In this document: positions 22,233 to 34,038 of the stretch, in pieces
Numbering within the stretch: the stretch's first letter is position 1
Layout of the letters: the number at the start of each line of letters is the position of its first letter
Source of the DNA: Fusarium oxysporum f. sp. lycopersici 4287
Lineage: Eukaryota; Ascomycota; Sordariomycetes; Hypocreales; Nectriaceae
Reading direction: 5' to 3'
Length of the DNA: 64,000 bases
NCBI RefSeq assembly: GCF_000149955.1
Contig: NC_030990.1
Span: forward strand, 930,001-994,000
The notes under the pieces: generated by a model
What the model saw: only the letters and a program-made list of their open reading frames with translations
What the model was told of the DNA's origin: nothing
The model's database searches: none
Translations under genes and position numbers: made by a program

Positions 22233-25092
22233 ATGAGCGGACGAGTCCTCGCTGCAGGGCTACGGCCTCTCCCACGCCGCGCTGCGGTTCTTCCCGTTAG
22301 ACACCTGCATCGCCAATCTACTGGCGGACTCCTTCAAGCCGATGCTGCGATACGAGCCACCCGAAAGCGAATGTGGCAGGGCGGAAATGCATTTCACAAT
22401 GCTGTCACGACGAGGAATGCGTCCTTCGCGAGGTTTTTGCCTAAGCTGATGGTCAAGTTCCTAAGGGTACCGGCAATGTTTGGCGGTGTGGCCATCGGTG
22501 CTTTTGCTTGGGTACAATATCAAGCTGCCCGTACGTCAAGACTCGGATACCAAAGTTGCCAACGGTTTCACTAACTTATCGCAGAGGCCGGTACATTCGC
22601 CGTGAATTTATTCAACACAACAACAGATACCATTTCGAGTACGGCTTCGAGCTTATTCGGAGGTGCCAAGGATATCGCCGACCAGGTTAACCGAGGATGG
22701 GAAAGCACGAAAGAAAAAGCAGAATTACCAGACTGGGCCAAACAACTTTTTCGAATTCAAGAAGATATTGGTACTGGCGGTTCGGGAGGTTCGGGCGGTG
22801 GTGGTGAGCCAAAGCAGAGCAAATTCGGCGCCGCAGCTGCTGTTGGTGCCTCAGCCGCCGCCTACGGATACGACAAGTCGGATGAAGAGGACCCTCGAAA
22901 CGGCGAACAGGCGGCCAAGGATGACCAAATGATGGTTCTAACCAAGAAGATGATTGAGATCCGAAGCATTCTCCAGAGAGTTGGCCAGTCAAGCACCCTC
23001 ACGCTGCCCTCTATCGTCGTTATTGGCTCCCAGTCCTCAGGAAAGAGCTCTGTCCTAGAAGCTATCGTTGGCCACGAATTTCTTCCCAAGGGATCCAACA
23101 TGGTTACAAGGAGGCCGATCGAGCTAACACTTGTCAACACACCTTCTTCCAGAGAAGAGTATGGTGAATTCCCTGATCTCGGATTGAGACGTATTTCCGA
23201 CTTCGGATCTATTCAGCGAACTTTGACCGAACTTAACCTTGCCGTTCCTGATAGCCAGTGTGTCTCCGACGACCCGATTCATCTTACAATTTATTCCCCC
23301 AACGTTCCCGACCTGTCACTTATCGATCTTCCTGGCTACATCCAAGTTGTGGGACAAAATCAACCTTTAGAACTGAAGCAGAAGATTTCCGAACTCTGCG
23401 ACAAGTACATTCAGCCTCCCAATGTCATCCTCGCCATTTCAGCTGCCGATGTCGATCTTGCAAATTCCACCGCTCTGCGAGCATCCCGCCGAGTTGATCC
23501 CCGAGGCGAGCGAACGATCGGTGTTATTACCAAGATGGACTTGGTTGACCCTGTCCGCGGAGCAAGCATTTTGAATGACCAGCAATACCCCCTGAGATTG
23601 GGTTACGTGGGCGTTGTTCCTAAGGCTCCTCAGAACCAGGGTCTCTTTAAGATGGGCAACACTAACCTACTCTCACAAATTGTCAAGCACGAGAATGCTT
23701 TCTTCTCGTCTCACCCCATGGAGTTCGGTCCTGAGGCCGGTGTTAATGTTGGAACCCCCACGTTGCGTAAGAAGCTTATGCACGTTTTAGAACAGACCAT
23801 GTCTAGCAGCCTGCAAAGCACCAGTGATGCTATTCGACAAGAACTTGAGGAGGCCACTTACGAGTTCAAGGTCCAGTACAACGACCGACCTCTTTCAGCC
23901 GAGTCTTACCTTGCGGAGAGCCTTGACGCTTTCAAGCACTCTTTCAAGCAATTTGCAGAGGAGTTCGGCCGCCCTCAGATGCATGAGCTCCTGAAACATG
24001 AGCTTGACCAGAAGGTTCTTGATTTGTTGGCTGCCAGATATTGGAACAAGCCTATCGATGACCTTTCACCCATCAACCCCGATCTTGACAACCTCGCCGA
24101 TCTCCCCAAGGCTCCTGCTGACTCCCTTTACTGGCACCGGCAGTTGGATGCTTCCACATCTGCGCTTACGAAGCTCGGTGTTGGACGTTTGGCCACAACA
24201 GCGGTTGCGTCTTCTATCCAGGCTCACATCGACTCCCTCATCAGCAACTCCAGCTTCGCTAGCCACCCCTTCGCCCGACAGGCCATCATGGAGGCTGCCT
24301 CTACTATTTTGAACGAGAGATTTTATAGCACCAGCGACCAAGTGGAAAACTGCATCAAGCCTTACAAGTTTGAGATTGAGCTTGAGGATCGAGAGTGGAC
24401 CAAGGGTCGTGATCACGTCGGAGGTGTACTCAAGAAGGAGCTCCAGGACTGTGAGAAGGCCATGAAGAACTTGGAAGACAGCGTCGGTGGACGACGAAAG
24501 ATCAAGGAAGTCATGGCCTTTGTCGACAAGGCCCGTAAGGGTGAAGTCGCTGTCGAGGGTGACAACCGTAGTGGCGCTGGTGGTTTCAGCGCTGCTCTTC
24601 TGAGCAAGGGTAAGTTGACCACAAAACTTCAAAAGCCTAGATACTAACGAATTCACAGGACGCGAGGCTGTTTTCCTGCGCGATAGAGCTGATATCATCA
24701 AGATGCGTCTGCTCGCAGTCAAGTCAAAGCAGTGTGCTGACCCCAAGAATAAGTACTACTGCCCCGAGGTATTCCTCGATGCTGCTGCCACCAAGTTGGC
24801 ATCCACTGCCGTCCTTTTCCTCAATGTTGAGCTCCTTTCTGAGTTCTACTACAACTTTCCCCGAGAGCTTGATCTTCGTCTAGGACGTCACCTGTCCGAG
24901 GATCAGATTGAGAAGTTCGCCAAGGAGGATCCCAAGATTCGCAGACACTTGGAGGTCATCCGCCGCAAGGAACTGCTTGAGTTGGTCCTTGAGAAGATGG
25001 AAAGTCTACGACAGCTTGAAGGCCGCGATCGCGAGAAGTCAAACTCCGGCTCGCGACGGGACCGCAAGCAGAGCCGGTGGGGCCTGTTCTAA
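22233..25092 (+). CDS. MGM1: Mgm1/OPA1-type mitochondrial dynamin GTPase
   Basis: Inner-membrane dynamin that drives mitochondrial fusion and cristae shaping. Exons 22233-22530, 22585-24609, 24659-25092 give 918 residues. The N-terminus is arginine-rich and lacks acidic residues (starts MSGRVLAAGLRPLPRR), a mitochondrial presequence, followed by a hydrophobic anchor around residues 80-98 (MFGGVAIGAFAWVQY). A second alanine-rich hydrophobic stretch (AAAAVGASAAAYGY) may be the rhomboid cleavage region that yields long and short forms. The GTPase has GSQSSGKSS (G1), the DLPG of G3 and TKMD (G4). The middle and GED-like regions follow. The C-terminus is charged and ends in QSRWGLF. Both introns are GT-AG and in phase. 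ATG context ACCATGAGC is good, and no upstream in-frame ATG competes. Confidence 0.95.
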
Positions 25093-25518
25093 ATGGGCTT
25101 CCCCTTTAAAAATGAGAAATGAGGTCATACTGGGAGTAAGGAGTTGAATGCTTGGTTGTTGATTTTAGAATATCATCGCACTCAGAAAGACAAGACAAAG
25201 TTGCCTCAGAAACGCGGTTGTTGGGTATGCTTTAGCGGGACTTATTGGTCTCTCTAACTGTATCTTGTCAACATATATATGTGTGCAAAATCGATTGATG
25301 GCAGGCGGATGCAGAGGGCACGTTGTATGAGGATGTGTATAGAAGTGCTTGATTGCGCGCAAGGATACCCTCCTCAATAACATTGAATAGTAAAATCTGC
25401 TCAAATAACAATAAGTAACATGACGCTATATTTATGTTCTCTAGATATATGTGACTGTTGTAAATCATCATGTACAAAATTTATCATTATTATCCCAACG
25501 ACAGAAAACTCCTTGCTC
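25093..25518. other. intergenic between convergent MGM1 and the zinc transporter gene
   Basis: AT-rich 426 bp that should carry both 3' untranslated regions. Nothing else recognised. Confidence 0.5.
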
Positions 25519-27029
25519 TTATGTACTACCTTCAGTGGTCATTTGTAGTGTTACCTCCCATCGGATACTGCCTCCGTGGCCGTATCCCTCGCCCAATCTG
25601 TTCTGGATCAAGGCTGAGATGCGCTGCCGTAGCTTGCTGAGCGACATTTCATCGTAGCCCTTGACAACACTCAACTTGAGATTGGCCATGCAGAGGCCAT
25701 AGTGAACTTGCCAGAACTGAGCATCATCAATAGTCACCACGCTAGGTTCGGTCTCGATCTCTCTCAGAACGGCACTGACGCCGTTATTGCCTCCACTGCC
25801 ACCATAAGACATCAGCAGCATAAGACCCTGAGCTACAGCAAGTCTCATTCCAAGAGCAAACATGGCGAAGGCGATGACGACGCAGATGAGACGGTCAAGC
25901 CATGTGTAGAGTGAGATAGAGAGTAGAGGAAGAAGAGCGATGACAGCGGAGAAGGACAGGGTGAGAAAGTGGAAAGGGTTTGAGAGTACACTTGGAAGAG
26001 AAGCAAGGTACGAGACACGCATGAGTTTGGCAATGCGGGCATGGTTTCGAAGGCCATATGCCGAAACGAGCGTGCTAACCATGGCAGCAGCAGATACGAG
26101 ATCGACAGAGCCATCTGGGCCTTCATGACCATGTTCATGATGAGCCTCGTGGCTACCAAGAGACTCAAGGAAGTGCTTGAGAGTGTGAGAGATCAAGTCA
26201 AAGCCTCCAAAAAGGAGGAAAACAGACATAGCGAACCCAGCAAGGACCTCTGCCCTCTCGAGGCCAAAAGGGTGCCGAATACTGCTACGTCGCCAAACTT
26301 CAAAGTTGCCGAGGACATCAACCATGACACAAACAGCAGCACTACCAGCGTCAAAGAAGACGAGATGCGAGAGTGCTGTTGTAGCAAGAGACCCCTCTGA
26401 ACGGAAGAAGACATATGTAGCCACGGCAAGATGGCACATGCTCCAGTAACAATGGATGCGTTGGTCTTTTGTCATGCTTTTCCATGCTTCGCGAACGGTC
26501 GGGATCGGTAGAGAAGCGGGGAGAACGGGAGGCGGCCTCTGAGGCGGCTCTTTGAAGATTTGATGTTGTGAGGAGATACTGCTGTGCTTGTATCTGTGAC
26601 CGCGACGTTGTCCAATATTCTTTCAAGACGTTAGCATGTGCCAAAGTTGCGAGATGTGCATGATCAACGTACCGACTTGACAGGGCCTGTAGAAATAACT
26701 TGCGTCTGGAAGTTGAAAGGGTTCTTGAATCCAGGGGACGCAGCAGAGTCCCCTTTTTCATCTTCACCACCCATTGTTGGAAGCGATAAGGAAGACGAAG
26801 ACGCAGCCGCGGGAGAGGGAATGAGGAGATTCGAAGTCGCCGAGTTCTGAGCGATAGCCTCGTGATTGAGTTGTCGATTTACCGCGATAGAGTCGTTATC
26901 TTGATCACCACCAAAATCAATAAACGCTTCGTGATTGGTGATATCGAAATCGTCGTCGCTGTCGCCCTGGATGACCAAACTCGGCGGACGAAGGTTCTGA
27001 AAAGAAGAAGCACCTTGATAGTCCGACAT
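25519..27029 (-). CDS. ZRG17: cation diffusion facilitator, Zrg17-type zinc transporter subunit
   Basis: ER/Golgi zinc transporter subunit; the yeast protein works as a heteromer with Msc2 to supply zinc to the secretory pathway. Exons 27029-26673 and 26619-25519 (intron 26672-26620, donor GTACGT) give 485 residues. The first ~150 residues are cytosolic, Ser/Pro/Asp-rich. About six membrane helices follow, with a His-rich loop (SHEAHHEHGHEG) between helices IV and V as in CDF proteins, then a cytoplasmic ferredoxin-like domain with VTIDDAQFWQVHYG. The usual HxxxD metal site of helix II appears as HLVFFD and the helix V site as LPSVLSNPFHF, so the canonical transport ligands are altered, consistent with a partner-type subunit. 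Divergent from the gene at 27689. Confidence 0.85.
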
Positions 27030-27688
27030 GTGTCTGCTGCTGTTTTCGGATATCGCGCCTCTTGATTCGGTCTAGGTCGACGATGATCTCAGGAACCCCC
27101 TATTTCTGAACTAGAGGCTTGAGAATAATGACATGGGTTTATTCCCAAAGTTTGGGTCGCACAAAAACTGGTTTCGTCGATGGCGCGAGTCGTGAAAAGA
27201 AGCCTGATGAGTTGGAATGCGTTGACGTCGCGATATCATTACCTTAGCCATTAGGTTGTGGAGGCGGACCGATGGGGGGCAGATTAGGATCTTTCAGGGG
27301 TACTCCGGAAGATGCAGGGGTTATACAACAGCCACAGAGCACCATCCATGTCCGGTATGGCGGGTTGATCAGTCCCCTGTCTTTGGTGTGGCGTACAATG
27401 GACACAAGCCTCAACACAGTCGTCATTAGCTTCATGTGGTTCTATCTGGCTTCAATAATTATGTTAACGTCCATAATCTTAACATAATCAACAACGGAAA
27501 GGTTAGGGGAGACATGCAGCAAAATCTCTTACTCCAATAATGTTAATTCGCGGCATTCGACTGTTGCCATGAATAACTCACACTCGCTTCTGAATACCAA
27601 GTCAACACCTCGATTTCCACTCGTTCGAAGCTTGCGATAGCGATTCAACTTGATTACTTCGCTTGACGACTCCATTTAGACTCTCGTG
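27030..27688. promoter_or_regulatory. divergent intergenic promoter
   Basis: 659-bp interval between the zinc transporter and the two-TM protein gene. The middle (27420-27560) is AT-rich. No specific sites recognised. Confidence 0.45.
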
Positions 27689-28729
27689 ATGGAAAATACA
27701 TCTCATAATAAACGGGATACTTCACCTACGCCATCTTCATCCCACCGACGAACCCCCTCGAATTCCAGTATACTATCCAAGTTCCCCTTTTTAAGAACAT
27801 CCCCCGAAAAACGACACGAGCAAACCGAACATGCGATTGACGACAATACCATTCCAGCTTCTCCTCGCCCGGCCGCACGACCGTCGGCGAGTGTAATACA
27901 GTACCAAAGAACTCGAAGACGAAGAGGATCACTTAGGAAAGCGGCGCTGCTTGGTCGAGGAGCACAACGCGAGCGTAGGGAAAGCCGACCGTTGAGCATT
28001 GACACTTCTCATGCTGCTGCATACGGACTCGACCCTAATGCTGTAAAGACGGAAAGCCCGTCATCAATAGAGTCGTTGGATTTGAACGCGACGTCGGCCA
28101 ATGCTCAACGTAACTTGGTCAATGGATTCACCCCTCTTCCCGGAGGACTTGGGACAGCACCCGTACTTCCTCAGAATGGTACAGCATCACAGACAACGAC
28201 TCGCCCAATATCACTTGCGGATCAAGACGGGGCATCTTATACATCAACGGACGAGGAGGATATGCTCCAGATACCAGGGAGCTCATCAACAATTCGGCAG
28301 GGTCTGTCTATGTCTTCTGGACAGGACTCATACTTTAATAGCCTAGGCTCGACATCATCCCATGGGCGAAGACGTCCTGTCAACCGGGCAAAGTCACCGT
28401 TGTCATTCAGTGGTCTTTCGTCCAATACACTCCCCGCTCATGAAGATTGGGACTACGCAGAGACAGAATGGTGGGGATGGGTTGTCCTCTGCGTAACATG
28501 GTTTGTGTTCGTTGTAGGAATGGGATCATGTCTTGATCTCTGGAGCTGGGCATGGGACGTGGGAAAGACGCCATATGCGCCGCCAGAGTTCGAGGACGAT
28601 GATACTTTACCAATCGTGGGGTACTATCCAGCGTTGATCATCCTGACAGGCGTTATGGCTTGGGTATGGGTTGTAGTAGCTTGGGTTGGTATGAAGTATT
28701 TCCGGCATGCCAAAATTAGCGGCGACTAA
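27689..28729 (+). CDS. conserved-looking two-transmembrane protein, function unknown
   Basis: Intronless frame of 346 codons from ATG 27689. The first ~240 residues are disordered, Ser/Thr/Pro/Arg-rich with many potential phosphorylation sites (RRTPSNSS, RTRRRRGS). The C-terminal ~100 residues are very different: AETEWWGWVVLCVTWFVFVV forms one helix, then a W-rich turn (DLWSWAWDVGKTPYAPPEFEDD), then GYYPALIILTGVMAWVWVVVAWVG as a second helix and a short basic end (MKYFRHAKISGD). The layout of two helices with an intervening GYYP-like turn faintly recalls PIG-P/Gpi19 proteins, but I do not see enough to assign it. It looks like a real gene: good length, strong membrane module, divergent promoter with the zinc transporter gene. 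Confidence 0.8.
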   Translation: MENTSHNKRDTSPTPSSSHRRTPSNSSILSKFPFLRTSPEKRHEQTEHAIDDNTIPASPRPAARPSASVIQYQRTRRRRGSLRKAALLGRGAQRERRESRPLSIDTSHAAAYGLDPNAVKTESPSSIESLDLNATSANAQRNLVNGFTPLPGGLGTAPVLPQNGTASQTTTRPISLADQDGASYTSTDEEDMLQIPGSSSTIRQGLSMSSGQDSYFNSLGSTSSHGRRRPVNRAKSPLSFSGLSSNTLPAHEDWDYAETEWWGWVVLCVTWFVFVVGMGSCLDLWSWAWDVGKTPYAPPEFEDDDTLPIVGYYPALIILTGVMAWVWVVVAWVGMKYFRHAKISGD

Positions 28730-31700
28730 TGCGAGCGTTTGGCTATTTCTGGCTTTAATATCTAGGCTCGAATTGAGTTCTGGCATGGACTTGGCTCGAT
28801 GCTATTAATGATTATAAATGACAACTTATTAATATCTTCCAACATTGTAGCTTCGGTAATGAACTTGACAGGTTACTTTTCAGCTGCATTTGAGTCTTAA
28901 TTTAGCTGAGAATTCCAAATCAGCTGGTCACTGCAGCTGTTGGCTGATCAATTGTTGGCAGCTGTACACTATCAATTCCTTGTCAAATGTCTCATTGGTG
29001 TTTTTAAAAGTTAAGCGCCGATACAGCGGTAACACACGCCAGGACAGCCAATCAGGTCACCGCTGATCCTGACCAACAAATAGAGACATTGAATCGTGGC
29101 ATGCTCAGCGGGGTCCTTGCAAGCCTTTGACGAAGAAGTTCGATGGAACCAACACAACAAAGTTTAACTTTGCAGGAAAATTGACACTTTGTATGCAGGG
29201 CTCGTACTGGGCGCGAAAAAATCCATGGCTGTTATTCATTGAATGTTTGTGTTCCCACGTGAGGAGCCAAGGGATGAGTGGCGATATTGAGTCTTTTGTT
29301 GCACCAAGGCAGCCAAGATGATGTGTGCATTTACGACGGAATATTCCAGCATGATTAGTGGTCAGTGTTGGTGCGTATAACCGTAAGCAGAAATTATCGA
29401 ATGCAGTTGTTGTTAAAATATGGAGATCTAGGGTAGCTATCGGAAATGAGATACTATCAAACCTAATGGTGTCCAAATTCCCCGAGGACATCAATCATTG
29501 CCCCATTGAGGTCGAGCAACTGTCCAACGGCTGATTCGCATGCAGAGATCGGCGAGATACTGTAATCCCCAAGAGCATGCCTCGAGACCGACCGGGGTTG
29601 AGGTCGAGAACTCGCCGCCTCCGACAATGTTGTTGTTCTTGGCCAGTATCAACCCCATGAGGCCAAGGATTTTGGCAGCAGGAATATTTCATGAGACGGT
29701 ACTGACAGCCAATGCTGCATACTCCTAATAAATATTCCACAGTATTAGATATCTTGATCGATATTCGTATAATAGCCGCCAATGCCGTGCTCATACCCCC
29801 AACTAACAAAAGCGCATCCGGGACGTGGGGGGGGGGGGGGGGGGGACCAAATCCGAGCCAAAGTGACCCAAGCCCGAATAATTAGCCTCCGCCCTTTTTC
29901 TTGGCTGGCGGCCCGACACAAGCTTACCTCGTGGACATAGCCATGAGGGTAAGTTCTGAGGTCTCGTGATGATTTTCTACAGCGAGAGACCTTGAATCTT
30001 GGATCTAACTAAAGAAACTGTCACCGACTATTGATCGAAAGTGCGGAGATTTTGTCTTATCGTGATCCAACTCGTGATGTGACAACGTTGTGTTTCATAT
30101 GTATACAAAGCAAGTCAAGCCACTGCATCAGAAGTGATCATAATCATCATGCGAGAGCCTGTCAAGCTTCATATTTCGTTGTCAATACTGCATGGACTTG
30201 AGCGACTTGATTGTTTGTTCATTTATTTACTCACAAAGGTGTTCGTCAAGGTTGTTTATTATGCATGTGTCGTACTCACTACCTTACTCACGTCAATGGG
30301 AGCCACGATCCATCTTGATACCAGTCATGACACTGTCTTGGCGCCATCGACCTTTTTCTTTGTGTCTGAAGCTGAGAAACCCCTCAACAAAGGACAAGAC
30401 CAGGTTTGAGGAGTTCCCGAGAATCGGATCCGACTATTGTATTAACTAGATAAGTTAATTACGAGCTGAGTAATAATAACAAAAGCAAAGAGGACAAAGT
30501 GACAGGCAGGACACAAGACATGGAAGGGAGACCAAAGCCCTTGTCAATCTCCAGCTACGCCTGAAACAATTCCACCCGTGGCCATATGTAATCAAAATCA
30601 AACCACTCAGAAGGGGTCCCAACCTCACTTGAACCGACAGATCCAAGGCATTTGCATATTTTTCTCATTTCAGCTGTCAACAAAAAAAACCAGGTTTGGG
30701 GCCTATTGAATGCACGAGCTTCTTTGATGAGCTTGTCTTGGAGCTTTGAGTCACTTTACTCAGTGCTGTGCTCACCTCACCCATCAGCTTAGTTGGGGTT
30801 CCTACAGTAGCCTCGCCGTGTCTGAGTTTCGATAATTTTTTTGCCATCCCGTCCATCCAATTCAGCCACCTACCTACCTACATATTTGCCTGCTGCCAAG
30901 ATCCACAATCTCATCCATTCTCATGCAGTAGATTCGGGGTTTGTTGACTGAAGAGGCGAGTGATGAACAAGTAAAAGGAGAAATGTTTTGGCGAGACAAA
31001 ACTGTCGCTGTGAAGAAGATATTATTCCATCCAATGCTAGAGCCGCTAGAGACGGGAGGTCTGTACTGTAGCTGTAGCTGTACGCTGTAACAGCACATCC
31101 ACTCGATCCTCCCTTTTGGTGACCATATCTTCCAAAGTCCTCCCTAAATTCTATCGATTCCTCTTCTAAACTCATCATCACCATATCTGATTCGCCATCC
31201 TCATCGATAACTCTTCAATTCTAAAATATATCCTGCAAATCGAAATACCTGACAATTCAATATCTTCATCGCCTTCAAGACAAGTACATACCTAGTACTG
31301 TACCTTGCTGCAGCTCATCAGGTGTCTGTCTGTCTATCGGATCTCTCCACCGCCACACACGCACACAGACACACAGACCCTCCCCCAAAACCCGCCCAGA
31401 GAGAGACCACCCCTGGTGCGCCCGCCTAATTCGGCCTCCCCTACGGCCCCTACCATAGGTCACCTACAGCACCTCATCAGTGGAGGGGACTCATCGGCCG
31501 AATGCCTGGGCTTCCAAAACCCGCCTAAAACCAAACCAAACCAGCCTCTTCACTCTTCACCCCATCCCCTTCAACTCACTCACTCAACTCTCCACTCCGT
31601 CTTTTCTCCCATCTCCCATCAACTTACCTCTGCAGCCGTTCCAACACCATCTCCCCAAATACCCTTTTCATTTCCATCTTCCTCTTTTTCTCGTTTACTG

Positions 31701-32076
31701 GTGTTGTACGTATCCTCCATTCATAACGTCTATCCTCGAATCTCCTCCTTCGGCCGTCGGAAATCGTTCCCCTGCAATCTCACGAGTAATCCTGCGCCAG
31801 ACTCGCTCCACCGCGTCACGATCCGTTACGATACCTCTAAATCCTGTCCGACTCGATCTACCTTGACCAGTTCCCCCATCGAGGGGCTTGTCCATAGCAT
31901 CATCAACCTCGCTTCCTATTGTGTTGTCTGTTTAACGTTGCGAATCTGGCTCGCCTTATTGTCGTCAGGCTTCAGGTCGCCACACTATCTCGACAAATTG
32001 GGGTCGTTAATAATCCCTCCCATATCATACCTCCGAAACCCGCCTCGACCATCCTTCAACATCATCAACCGCCAAC
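28730..32076. other. long intergenic region and CT-rich leader of the samB-like gene
   Basis: 3.3 kb without a recognised gene. The final ~900 bp (31150-32076) is pyrimidine-rich (runs of CTC, CCAC, TTCC), typical of a long 5' leader in these fungi. A G19 homopolymer sits at 29827. A short minus-strand segment (about 29491-29690) has coding-like codon use but no identifiable family. Other frames look like chance. Confidence 0.5.
29827..29845. repeat. poly-G tract (G19)
   Basis: Nineteen consecutive G after GGACGT. Possible G-quadruplex and a likely sequencing/assembly weak point. Confidence 0.95.
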
Positions 32077-34038
32077 ATGAGGGAAGTCAATTTCAGTATC
32101 CCCAATGTCAATAAGGCGTCCGTCGGTATAACCACCGCCCTATATGACCGCCGTGCTCTCGACTGCACCTCGACCCTCCCCCTCATCAACTCCCTCAACC
32201 ATCTCGCCTATCTCACCACATCCTCTGCTCGCATCCGGGACATCCTCACCGTCGATGGAGGCATCGAGCGCCTCGTCTGCATTCTGAAGCAAGGCCGTAG
32301 TAAGGACATGATGGGAATGTGGAAGTGGAACCTTGCTTTTCAGTGTGTTGTCAATATCGGCGTCCGAGGCACGGAAAACGTCCGCACCAGAGTTGTTGAG
32401 GCTGACATGGTTCCCGTCATCGCTACCATCCTCGACAACTATACAAAAGCTGTTGATAAATGCCGCGAGAAGGCAGAGGAGGCCAAACAGAAGCAGAGCT
32501 ACGACCATCACCGTCACCGAAGCCATGAACACCGTTCAACCCCTAAAGCTTCGTCCTCCAACTCAGCATCGGCCTCTGCCTCTGCATCATCCTCATCTTC
32601 CACAACAGTAGGTGCCTCTGCGTTCGGTCATCGATCTAGTTCTCGTGTCGATGCCACCGAGCAGCGATCTCGTCGTCACGGCCCACCGCCCTCTATTGAT
32701 GTCTCAGCCTCTTACGCTGGGCCATCCACCGCTGCTCCTCAGCAGCAAACGCAGCAACAGCCCGCTGATACTGCTATGGGCAACTCTCAATGGTCCCAGT
32801 CTTCTTCAGAGCGATCTTCGTCTTGGGGTTCATCTCGTCACCAGCCCCTGAGAGGTCTTGAAAGTCGTCACGCCACGACTTCGGCCCCCCGTCAGGCTAT
32901 GCAGCCCCTTGCAACTGCAGTCCCTGCCACCGAGACTCTTGAAGGCTTTGTGAGACCTGTCCGTGATATCGACCGCCTTGCGTCAATGGCACCATTCGGC
33001 TCAGATCTGATCTCTCAACCCACATCACCGACTACACCATTGCCGCCGCCCCAGATGCGATCGCCCACCGTTCGCCCAGCATCTGCTCTTGGGTCCCAAC
33101 GATCTCGTAGGCGCCCATCGATCCGCCACCAGAACTCGACTGCCGATGCCGACGACATTAATGGAGACAGCATGCCGTCAGACGAGTCACCTGAGACCGA
33201 GATGACAGGTACTGATAACCTGCAGTCAGCTGTTGGTATCCAGGATATCACCATGGAAGATGGCGACACTATGCTCGGTGGTACAGCTCTTGACTTGGCC
33301 ACGCCCACTGTCTCCGAGACCCATCAGGAGGCCAGTACCTTCAACATTAATCACCGTAGCCCCATGGACGGAAGTATTGCCAACAACAACACCCCGGCTC
33401 CGGTTCCTGCAATTGGTCTCTCACCTAACCGTCCTACGTTGAACACGCCTCCTCAGCCCCCTCTGGCCGCCACTACCGTCCCTCGATATCTCCTCGACCG
33501 CAACTTTGTTCCCAATCCTCAGATGGTCGCTGCGATGCCGCGAGAGGAGGATGTGCTCATGTCTTTGCAGCTTCTTGCCTATGTCTCGAAGTACTGCGGT
33601 CTTCGCTCCTATTTCCAGAAGAGCCATCTCGTTCCTCGCCTCAAGATTGGCAAGGAGCTCGCTGCCATTGATAAGGACATGTCTGCCATGGATGAAGAAG
33701 AGGAGGAGCCCGAGGTCTACGATGAAGATGCCGACGATGAGGAGTACCTGCTCCCCAACGACTTCAACCTCTTCCCACTGGTCGAGAAGTTCACAGTCCG
33801 CTACCACAGCACTGATATGCAGTACTGGGCCGGCGTTGTTATGAGAAATCTCTGCCGTAAGGATGACACACGTGGAGGTATCCGCCAATGTGCATACTAC
33901 CAGTGCGGCAAATGGGAAGAGTACACTCGCCAGTTTGCCAAGTGTCGTCGATGCCGACGCACCAAATACTGCAGCAAAGAGTGCCAGAAGAGCGCATGGG
34001 CTTTCCACCGTCACTGGTGTGTAGCGGCCACACAGTAA
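32077..34038 (+). CDS. samB: MYND-finger protein of the samB/Mub1 family
   Basis: Fungal regulator; samB of Aspergillus affects morphogenesis and yeast Mub1 is a cofactor of the Ubr2 ubiquitin ligase. One uninterrupted exon of 653 codons. The N-terminal ~130 residues form a helical repeat-like domain (ALYDRRALDCTSTLPLINSL and following, ending near ATILDNYTKAVDKC). The middle is long, disordered, Ser/Gln/Pro-rich with an acidic cluster. Around residues 480-590 a second conserved block (YLLDRNFVPNPQMV, LLAYVSKYCGLRSYF) precedes the C-terminal MYND zinc finger: CAYYQCG, CRRCRRTKYCSKECQ, HRHWC supply the Cys/His ligands, six residues from the stop. A long CT-rich leader precedes it. The match in both conserved ends makes this firm. 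Confidence 0.9.
   Translation: MREVNFSIPNVNKASVGITTALYDRRALDCTSTLPLINSLNHLAYLTTSSARIRDILTVDGGIERLVCILKQGRSKDMMGMWKWNLAFQCVVNIGVRGTENVRTRVVEADMVPVIATILDNYTKAVDKCREKAEEAKQKQSYDHHRHRSHEHRSTPKASSSNSASASASASSSSSTTVGASAFGHRSSSRVDATEQRSRRHGPPPSIDVSASYAGPSTAAPQQQTQQQPADTAMGNSQWSQSSSERSSSWGSSRHQPLRGLESRHATTSAPRQAMQPLATAVPATETLEGFVRPVRDIDRLASMAPFGSDLISQPTSPTTPLPPPQMRSPTVRPASALGSQRSRRRPSIRHQNSTADADDINGDSMPSDESPETEMTGTDNLQSAVGIQDITMEDGDTMLGGTALDLATPTVSETHQEASTFNINHRSPMDGSIANNNTPAPVPAIGLSPNRPTLNTPPQPPLAATTVPRYLLDRNFVPNPQMVAAMPREEDVLMSLQLLAYVSKYCGLRSYFQKSHLVPRLKIGKELAAIDKDMSAMDEEEEEPEVYDEDADDEEYLLPNDFNLFPLVEKFTVRYHSTDMQYWAGVVMRNLCRKDDTRGGIRQCAYYQCGKWEEYTRQFAKCRRCRRTKYCSKECQKSAWAFHRHWCVAATQ

Noticed and set aside
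29105..29494. 129-codon minus-strand frame
   Set aside because: No recognisable feature; AT-rich intergenic DNA.
31305..32114. 269-codon plus-strand frame
   Set aside because: Pro/Ser/His-rich reading of a CT-rich leader. It overlaps the samB start in another frame.
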